Below the pieces are notes generated by a model. It did not search any database. It was not told the DNA's origin and saw only the letters and a program-made list of their open reading frames with translations. Shown here piece by piece: positions 56,480 to 64,000 of a stretch of 64,000 bases of DNA. Every line of letters starts with the position of its first letter. Position 1 is the first letter of the stretch. This DNA comes from Holothuria scabra (lineage: Eukaryota > Echinodermata > Holothuroidea > Aspidochirotida > Holothuriidae). Location of the stretch: contig CM074193.1 in the NCBI GenBank assembly GCA_037179385.1, forward strand, positions 3,183,547 through 3,247,546, written 5' to 3'. Both the position numbers and the translations under genes were made by a program.

Positions 56480-56765
56480 GACCTTCACCTATTTTACCTT
56501 TTGACTAGTCTTCCTTTCTTCATAGACCCGATCCTCTCTTCCAATTTCCGTCCCACAACTATTAAATTCATCCTCATCCAGGGAAAACCTCAGATTATTA
56601 CTTCACGGTGAGTTCAAACAAGACCGCAATGTGTAATAAGAACACTTTCAGTACAGTGCATGCTGTGTAATACAAGCTCCGGTGAAACTGTCAAAGGGGT
56701 GAGCCAATTGGGAATTTTTGTGGACTACTACAGAAATTGTAGTTTTGGGTGAGAGGATCATTTTT
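56480..56765 (+). mobile_element. family A MITE, diverged
   Basis: GATCCTCTCTTCCAATTTCC, CATCCTCATCCAGG, GTGCATGCTGTGTAATACAA and TGTAGTTTTGGGTGAGAGG. Confidence 0.7.
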
Positions 56766-57407
56766 GTTCAATAGCGGGAAGGTTTCGTGCGGGAACGCCT
56801 TTGTCTGGGGACCGTCGTTTTGACTGGTTAACAGCGTACCTTCCGGGAATACGATGTGACAAACTCCCCCACCCCAGATCGTAATGCCAAAATCACACTG
56901 AGGCTTCGCAGCAGGAACTGTTAGAAATTTCCAAGGACGTGATGAGAGCTTTCATGAACGCGGGGTGATCTCCGTGGTCTCCAGAGGCAAATTTTCTACT
57001 ACGTGGACTTTGAACATGTTCAAAACCCACATTGACATAGCCCAAACAAGATGCAGTAAAGACCTACCAAAAACGCCATGTGCGTGACATAGCCGTGGTG
57101 GACACTTAGTTGTGACGGTTAGGACGTAGCAACAACTCAACGGTCACTTCGCCGAAGTTTCCTGAGCTCCTAGTACACGTTTTCAGTTGGTAGTACGTCC
57201 TACCTCTCGACGGAGTTTAGTTCATCCTTCGTTACAGAAGACTACCTTACGTAAGTTCTGCGCTGTGCAAGTTCAAGTTCATTAAAAATTCCAGCAACGT
57301 CAATGAAGTTCAAACAAAGACATAGCTACTCTCTCTTCACTTAATGCAAAAGCTATATTCTTCAACCTGCTGCTATTAGTTCTCTTCAGTTGTGAATGTA
57401 AACAAAC
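56766..57407. other. no gene recognised
   Basis: Spacer upstream of the hAT-like MITE and the Harbinger relics; no motif seen. Confidence 0.4.
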
Positions 57408-57615
57408 CAGCGGCGTAGACACGGGGTGGTTTGGAGGTTCGAACCCTCCCATGACCCAGCCTTGCAATGCAAAAAACACCTAAAACAGTGGTGTTTCCTC
57501 TCTATCCTTAGACTTTCCCCCATGTCGTGCCCCACCCCCTCCCCATTACACCAACCTGAACTCAACCCCCAGGCCCCCCCCCCCCCCCCATGACACAATC
57601 ATGACTACGCTCCTG
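57408..57615 (-). mobile_element. hAT-like MITE, relative of 12123-12304
   Basis: Ends CAGCGGCGTAGACACGGGG and CATGACTACGCTCCTG. The interior GCAATGCAAAAAACACC, TCCTTAGACTTTCCCCCATG matches the inverse of 12170-12245. No clean 8-bp duplication remains, so it is older or its flanks have decayed. Confidence 0.7.
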
Positions 57616-57697
57616 AAATACAAAATAATTTGATTTTCAGCAGGTTGCTGCGCACTTGAATCAGCAAATTCTAGATTGACAATTTGGACTGCTAATT

Positions 57698-58905
57698 ATG
57701 AGAAGAAGAAAGAGAAGGAGAAAGAGAAGCGAATCAAAATCGTGTTGGGTGCCCCCTGACTGCATGCCATCATGACCATATGCTTGCTGAACTAAGAATG
57801 GAGGATTTACAGTCATTTTTCATTTTTCTGAGAATGTCTCATGACATGTTTGATAAATTTTTGAATAGAGATATCCTAGGATATCCAAAAAAAGATACTA
57901 ACTGTAGGAAGGCTTTGAAATCCGGCCTAAAAATTTCTGCAACTATACGTCACTTGGCACACGGGGATAAGTCCCCAGCCCTTCAGTATCATTTTCAGAG
58001 ATGCACGCAACACTTGCTCCATTTTTATACCACAAGTCTGCCGTGCGATATTGATGTATTGAAAGAACAAGTTATCTCCTGTCCAGTAACACCAGATGAA
58101 TGACGTCTCATTGCTGATGAATTTTCGAAAAAATGGAATGTTCCGCATGCTTGTTCTGCCATTGATGGAAAATATTACTCCTAGAAAGCTACATGGCTCT
58201 GGTTCCTTGTATTTTATTTATAAGAGGTTCTTTTCCGTAGTTCTGATGGCTTTAGTTGATGCGGATTACAAATTTGTGTGGATAGACGTTGGTGGATATG
58301 ATTCGATGTCTGATGCAAAGATTTACAACGCGTCAGAACTGAAAGAGTGTTTAGAAAATGGAACAATTGGATTCCCAGGTCCGGAACCCATGCTAAATGA
58401 TGATCGAGACATGCCGTTCTTCTTGTTGGGTGACGACGCCTTTGGACTCAGAACCTACCTAATGAAGCAATTTTTAAACAGAGGTCTGACTGAAGAAGAA
58501 TTGATAGCCAACTACAGAATGTCCATGGGTAGAAGATGGTAAAAAACGGATTCGGAATACTTGCTCAGCGATGAGAGTTACTTCTCATCACTTTACAGCA
58601 AGGTCCAGATATAGTCAGACTTATCGTTGAAACTTGTTTGTGTCTTCACAACCTCATGAGGATAAAGATACCCTAAATTGCAGAATGCTCAACTTGTCAT
58701 AGAGGATGATGACAATAATGTTATCCCAAGGGTGTGGAGAAAAACCATTAACCTGCAGGACCTTAATGTGGTTGCGGGGACAAATAGGGATACCATTGTA
58801 GCAAAGAGGCAGAGACAGTATTTGAAGTTAAACTTCAATAGCGCAGCAGGATCTGTTACTTGGCGAGATATAATGATAAGATTCTCTCAACAAGCTCAAC
58901 CATGA
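57698..58905 (+). pseudogene. PIF/Harbinger transposase, broken copy 1
   Basis: Starts with an Arg/Lys-rich run (MRRRKRRRK), then HMLAELRMED, LRMSHDMFDKFLNR, KALKSGLKISATIRHLAHGD, EQVISCPVTPDE, FSVVLMALVDADYKFVWIDV, LLGDDAFGLRTYLMK, RLIVETC and, at the C-terminus, TIVAKRQRQYLKLNFNS. This is the Harbinger (HARBI1-like) DDE nuclease order. Broken by in-frame stops (after WVPP and after TPDE), a frameshift with a short deletion after AIDGK near 58165, and another stop/frameshift near 58542-58678. The first two catalytic acids survive (AIDG, GDDAF), but the third motif reads VKNGF where VENAF is usual, so the catalytic Glu is lost. Its 3' flank continues at 60318-60440 beyond a nested element. 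Confidence 0.9.
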
Positions 58906-58968
58906 ATTCTGAACAAAAATTTTCAAGAGGAAATTAAGGCTATCGAAATCGATATTTATCAAGACATA

Positions 58969-60315
58969 CACTGTTAAAAAATTTCTCTGTAAATTTACAT
59001 AATTTTTATGGCAAATTTTTTTCCAACCAAATGATGTTTTTTTTACAGCCAGACTGTAATCATGAAAAAACATTAAGGGTTTGTTTTTTCTTTACAGTTT
59101 TTGCATGTAAATTAGTTTACAAAAGTCTACTGTAAAATCGAATTACAGAATTGTTCTGTTTTGTTTACCTTAATTTTATGTGAATTTACAGCCTACTGTT
59201 TTCATTCCCGACCTTTTAATATTTATTATAATATCGCTTTTATACCTTTCATATGTTATTACGTAACATACACTTCACCATTACGTAGATCAGGTATTTG
59301 CTTACCAACGTAATGTGTCGTTAGGAAGTTGTTTTCAATCAAAACACATTGAGGATGCTTTGTTGTCATATTGTTGTCAAATAGACTGCTACCTCTAGGA
59401 ACTTTGTAATTGGAAAGTCCCATTTTTTGTACAATATAATAATTGTTTTTAAAATAAATATGACAAAGAATGCAAATACATTGGTTGCAAACATTTCCAG
59501 ACAAGGTAAACAATAAGTTTATCACTTCCTGATTAAAAAACGCCAAAGAAGATATTATTCAAAGCAACAGCAATCCTTTTGTTGGGAAAATGCCTACAAA
59601 ATAAGCTCCACCAATTTATGCAAAATGAGATTTACGTCATAAAGTGGTAAATTTACAGACTCTTTCAAGTAAATTTGTGAAACGTTTTTAATTTGCTCCG
59701 ATCAAGTGCATGAGCGCCTGTGGCGATTAGTTGACATCAGTATACCAATTGTCAGTGCTCTGAAATTAGGGCCTTACAATTTCTTTTTACTTAAAAATGT
59801 GTGACAAAACACCAGTTGTATGATATTTATAACTAAGAACGTAATAACTAAGTATGCTTTTATAATAAATGTAAGTTAATTTTCAAATAGGGCCATAAAT
59901 TTGCCAAAAATGTTTTTTTTTTTAACTGAAACTTCGCAGAACGATGCATGTTATACATTGAAAATTTTCTGGCTATTTCTTATTTGTTTGTTTGGGCTTA
60001 TTTTTGTTTCTTTTTCAGCTTGAAAACAAAATGAATGTTTGTTAAATGACAGTATATTTATGTGAAATCAGAAAAACACAAAATACTGTTAAAATTTCTG
60101 TAAATTTACAGAATAAGTTTTACAAAGCAGTAAAATTTGGTTAAAAAAGCAGACAGAAATGGTTTTTCAAATAAACAGAAAATACATGTTAAACAACCTT
60201 TTTTATTGTAGCAATACAAAGTGTCTGTAAAGATACAGAAAATCTCTATTAAAAGTAAAATACAAAAAGTTTAAGTTAAAAAAAGTCTGTAAATTTACAG
60301 AAATTTTTAACAGTG
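58969..60315. mobile_element. 1347-bp TA-flanked element nested in Harbinger copy 1
   Basis: Ends CACTGTTAAAAAATTTCTC and the inverse GAAATTTTTAACAGTG, with TA on both sides (58967-58968, 60316-60317). The subterminal word CTGTAAATTTACAG and close variants recur near both ends (58988, 60104, 60222, 60287). Harbinger copy 2 gives the uninterrupted version of the site (~62384-62404), with the length expected if one TA was duplicated. A 95-codon minus-strand open frame (59259-59546) has no recognisable domain. Superfamily not assigned. Confidence 0.92.
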
Positions 60316-60504
60316 TAGACGAGTTATTTCTATAGGCCCATCTTGGGCGTGAACCATTGGTATTGATTGTTTTGTTCCTTATGCGTGCTTTGATCCTTTA
60401 ATCTCATTTAAATTTATGAACATTACAATGAAAATAACGCCAGATAGATATCATGTCTCAAAAAGCATTATTTCAATCGTATTAATATATGGATTTAAAT
60501 CAGC

Positions 60505-62540
60505 TTTATGCATGCTCAATAAAACGTGTAATTGTTATTCCAAGGGAGTGGAAAAAACTAGTGGTATGTTCCCATGCAACAGTGGCGGAGCTAGGGATTT
60601 CGGTCAGGGGGGCGAAAATGGTCTGCAGGGGCGCTTTGAAGGAGTAAATACCCTGAGCCTGACTTTCCATTTGATTTTCCGCACCTGGTAGAAGACTTAT
60701 TTGCCATTTCCCCTCAGCAAGTTTTTTTTAATAAGACATGTTTAAATTTTCTATCCATGGGCCTCCGCAGAAGAAAATTCGGGGATGGGGACTAAATTCT
60801 TTTTCAAGGGAAAAGTTCCCCGCCACCATGAGTTGGCGAGGAACGCAAGAAAATTTTGGCCCAAAATGCCTCCCATATGGCTAGAAATGGCATTTCTGAA
60901 GCCTATTTACCGCATTTATAAAAAGGGAAAACATTGAGTGGACTGTTAAGAAATGTTGATGTTAATTTTCCTTCGTCTTTTTCTTTATGTTTTCTTCGTT
61001 CTTTCAGGCTTTTTACTTTCCAGGAGAGGGCAAGCTCCCCCTTGCCCCTACATGCGGACGCCCATGTTTGTATCCCTCTCTTTCACATTCTAGTATGAAG
61101 GCGTTTTATAAATTTTGTATTATTGTCAGGTCTCGATTTAAGATTTTAATGTTATAATGGGCTATTTTGTGAAGGTTTAACCTGCTAGAGTTAAATAGCA
61201 AGCTGCAATCTTACAGTGGGAAAAGTTACGGAAATTAATCACCGTAAGGTGTACATTTTTGGCATATGGAAATCAAAATAAGTACACGAAGAAACATTTA
61301 TTGACGTAATTTGCATCATGTGACCACTCTAAAATAACCATTAATTAAGTACATTGAAAGAAATAGCCAAGGCAAAAGGTCTGCTTGGCTCTCTAGATAC
61401 CGAATTCATAATAAATAAAAGTAGCCTAAACCTTGGCTTATTAGATGCATTTTTTGGCTTTTGAGACCACGAAAGTACAGAAATAAGCATTTTCATGGGA
61501 TTATCGTGCAGGGTCAGAAATAGCCATTTATCATGAGAATGGTCACTTGAAGAAAAGCAAAATGGAAACTGCTCATTAAAACTCTTAAACCGTTACCACT
61601 ATGATAACAGTCTTTATCATATTTTAACCTGAATGTTCTCTTCAAAAGATTTTGAAAAATGTTGTGGAAGCTATTTTAGTATCTTTATAAACTCTTTTTA
61701 TTGTCTCTGTTGACAATTATTCCCCGACAATAAGAGGCTATTTGCGCTACAATTATTGTTGCGCCCTTTGCGACATCTTTTATTGGCCGGAAGGGTGAAT
61801 TTAATGTCAGTTGGTGTGTTTTGTAAGCTCATAATCACGCTTGGTGTGGAAGCAATTAACTTATCACAGAGACAACATTCATTAGTGCGTATAAAGCATG
61901 AAGATACGTTTTGGCAAAACCTATCCCTATATTACAGAAGACCCGTTTCATCAGAATGAAGTGCAGATCGTACAGTTACTGGTGGCTGTTTGAGCATTTT
62001 GTTATCTGGGCCTTAAAACAACGCTATTTAATTATGTCTTTTGCCAATAATGTTGCAAGAGTACAGTATGTTAAAAACCTAAAAGGGGGCGCCGACAGAC
62101 GATTTTGGTCCGTCGGGGGAGGGGGCAACCGCCTCCTGACCATATGGCAGCTCCGCCACTGGTTCCCAATAGGAATACCCCTGCAGTTACAAGGCAGGCT
62201 CATGATTATTTGAAGTTCACTAGCCCAGCTGGATATGTGCTTTGGAATGATAAAATGACAACATTCTCTCAAACATTAGTTCTGAACTAAAAGTCACACA
62301 AGTGCAGTTTATCTGTGACTCCCTAAATCCTCACGTTTTTTCATTGTATGTGCCAAAAATATGTAAAAAGGAATAAAGCTTATCGATATTTACGAAGATA
62401 TGAACGAGTTATTTTTATAGGTCTAACTTTGGCCGGGACCATTTGTATTGATTGTTTTTTTTTCTGATCTATATTTTTATCCTTTAATCTCATTGAAATG
62501 TTTAAAAATAACAATGAAAATATAGTCAAAAGAATAAATT
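60505..62540 (+). pseudogene. PIF/Harbinger transposase, 3' relic copy 2, split
   Basis: Left piece 60505-60579 (ATGCTCAAT, ATTGTTATTCCAAGGGAGTG) aligns with copy 1 at ~58683-58745. Right piece 62162-62540 encodes PAVTRQAHDYLKFTSPAG, matching the copy 1 C-terminus, then a stop at 62288 and a 3' flank (GAACGAGTTATTTTTATAGG, ATCCTTTAATCTCATTGAAA) matching copy 1 at 60318-60440. The 5' two-thirds of the gene is absent. Between the pieces lies a CAGTGGCGG-ended insertion. The relic begins ~65 bp after the copy 1 flank ends, so the copies are in tandem. Confidence 0.85.
60580..62161. mobile_element. 1582-bp hAT-like element nested in Harbinger copy 2
   Basis: Ends CAGTGGCGGAGCTAGGG and CAGCTCCGCCACTG. 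The candidate duplication is GTTCCCAT (60568-60575) and GTTCCCAA (62162-62169), but four bases (GCAA) separate the left one from the terminus. The insertion itself is certain because it splits the Harbinger relic. Contains CCACCATGAGTTGGCG, shared with 53679-54401, and CCGTCGGGG near the right end. No transposase visible. Confidence 0.8.
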
Positions 62541-62590
62541 TTATGATTTAGCAAAGTCCCCATTCCTCAATTTCACATTTTGAAGATTTC

Positions 62591-62765
62591 AGGCCTAATC
62601 CTTTCACCCGAAACCACCAAACAGTTCCAGTTCTCCTAACCTTCTTACTGAAGCCCCTCCTACAACTGACGTCTAAAACTCATCCTCATCCAGATGAAAT
62701 CTCAGTTAATTGTCTCAGGATGAGTTCACAAGACCCCAATGTGCGCGGATTGTATAGAACATTGT
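62591..62765 (+). mobile_element. family A MITE, truncated
   Basis: AGGCCTAATCCTTTCACCCG, CAGTTCCAGTTCTCCTAACC, AGCCCCTCCTACAACTG, CTCATCCTCATCCAGATG. The right half is missing after ~62765. Confidence 0.75.
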
Positions 62766-62804
62766 TTAAAAAAACTAACACCACAGACACCCGAAAACAG
62801 TGTT

Positions 62805-63860
62805 TCCCAGACTTGAGCAGTCGTTATTTTGATCTTCCCTTTGAAATAGAAATTTCACTTCAATAGAAAAAAAACCAACTTGGAAAGTGATGAGAAAACT
62901 ACCAGATAAAAGGTACGATACTGCTACAATTAGATGTAATGGACCTGTCTCTTTTCGGGGGAAACTATGCAAAAACATACTGTTTTTTACTCTACCCGGA
63001 ATCTTCGTTATATTCAATTGGAATAGATGAAATTTTCTTCGTGAATTGCCGAACTCCAGACAATATGATCTTACTTCCAACGCATTTCAAAAAAGTTACG
63101 TTACAAGGTGGCTTCAAATGAATTTTCAGACAGACTTAAGGGGACACATATTCAAGTCACTGTTTATCATCATTTGTAGCCCAAAATGGCCTGGCCGATT
63201 TTCGTTACCGTTGCTAGAATTCGTCTGTCGGGGCCGGCCAGATGGCATACCATTGGGCAATGCATGCCGAACGGACCTTTGCCAGAGGGTCAGGAGGACT
63301 TTAGAAAAAAACCATTGGGCAATGCATGCACATGAAAAACCACTCGTCCGTTTTTGTAAGGAAAATTTGGAATTGTCAGTTTCCTTGAAGAATATGGTCT
63401 TCTAGTAAGCGAAATCACGAAGATCGTCAGGGTTACTGAAGTTATCAGGCGAACATTTTTTATCGAGGGGCCTGTATATGAAAGATCCCCGATGAAATTG
63501 GATTTTCTCAACTAAGCGTGTTTGGTCTAACTGTAAGAACATCCGCCTCTCCCGCGGAAGGCCCGGGTTCGCTTCCCAGGTCGAGTCGTACCAAAGACTA
63601 AAAATGGAACCTACTGCCATTGTGCGTGGTGCTCCGCATAACAATAGAGTAGGGCCGTGGTCGGCTCGACTTCAACCAATAGACTGACTAACTGACTGAC
63701 TGACTGACTAACTGACTAACTGACTACTGACTAACTAACTAACTCAACAACAGGGGGAGGGAAGTTTTCCCCAACGGGGGCATGACCTTGCGGGCACGGA
63801 TTGAAGATCGGAGGAGGGATAGCAGAGCTAGTAAGAAGTGATTAAAACCGATTAAAGGCC
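62805..63860 (-). repeat. repeat F, copy 2, containing a SINE
   Basis: Inverse of 36490-37215 (about three-quarters identical by eye): TTCACTTCAATAGAAAAAAA, ACAAGGTGGCTTCAAATGAA, TTCCTTGAAGAATATGGTCT, GGGGGCATGACCTTG, AGCTAGTAAGAAGTGATT. Differs by the SINE at 63513-63742 and by an 18-bp direct repeat CCATTGGGCAATGCATGC at 63250 and 63312. Confidence 0.8.
63513..63742 (+). mobile_element. full-length tRNA-derived SINE with target duplication
   Basis: Flanked by CTCAAC at 63507-63512 and 63743-63748; the empty site is in repeat F copy 1 (GTTGAG within 36584-36590). Head: TTTGGTCTAACTGTAAGAAC (A-box-like), then B-box-like GGGTTCGCTTCCC. Body: GTACCAAAGACTAAAAATGG, AACCTACTGCCATTGTGCG, GGTCGGCTCGACTTCAACC. 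Tail of CTGA/CTAA repeats. The best reference copy of the family in this window. Confidence 0.88.
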
Positions 63861-64000
63861 ATGTCACACTACAAGGATATCTGATCGGATTTGGCTCCGA
63901 TTGTTGTGAGGGTTAATTAATATCTTCATTTTGGTCGAAAAGAAACAAAACATTGCCAACCAGTGTAGACTACGAAATTCTAAGTTATACCAATTATTCC
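63861..64000. other. window edge, possible TTAA element start
   Basis: AAAGGCCATGTCACACTACA directly after GATT resembles the AAAGGC terminus of TTAA elements; the rest is cut by the window end. Confidence 0.3.

Noticed and set aside
59259..59546. 95-codon minus-strand frame in the nested TA element as a possible transposase
   Set aside because: No recognisable DDE or DNA-binding motif, and the element is too short for most autonomous transposases.

Overview
This window looks like a repeat-dense, gene-poor stretch of an animal nuclear genome, most likely a marine invertebrate deuterostome such as an echinoderm or hemichordate. That placement is a guess: it rests on the repeat style and on one conserved metazoan gene, and no marker here fixes the species. 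The base composition is AT-rich with scattered G/C runs. There are no bacterial operons, ribosome binding sites, rRNA genes, true tRNA genes or CRISPR arrays.

The only intact recognisable gene is a TENT5/FAM46-type non-canonical poly(A) polymerase on the minus strand (35299 to 34034). It is a 421-residue single coding exon. A clean splice acceptor lies just upstream of the start codon, with a strong donor 108 bases further back, so the 5' UTR is probably split. About 780 bases upstream of the start codon sits a 2.7-kb hAT-like element (36080-38799) with a perfect 8-bp target duplication.

Most of the remaining sequence is transposon debris, and several layers can be read directly. A TTAA-flanked ~290-300 bp MITE (family A) has at least 15 copies, four of them nearly identical. 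Family B (ends AAAGTGTACC) has four fuller copies and two fragments. Family C (about 250 bp) has eight copies. A tRNA-derived SINE occurs in seven places, two of them with clear target duplications. Seven hAT-like or long-TIR elements occur at 12123, 16798, 17212, 36080, 48721, 53679 and 60580; the first six have exact or one-mismatch flanking duplications, and the last has an offset one. There are also several snap-back palindromes, including one with ~139-bp arms near 42.5 kb. An eighth element, at 57408, lacks a clear duplication.

The 57.7-62.5 kb block holds two broken PIF/Harbinger transposase copies in tandem, each split by a different later element: a 1347-bp TA-flanked element in the first and a 1582-bp CAGTGGCGG-ended element in the second. 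Each relic serves as an empty-site control for the other. The 13.1-15.1 kb block is a run of three TTAA elements, the first interrupted by two SINEs, one with a very long tetranucleotide tail. Apart from TENT5 and the transposase remnants I recognise no protein; a few weak exon- or promoter-like stretches (3.8, 29.9, 46.5 and 53.2 kb) are listed at low confidence.
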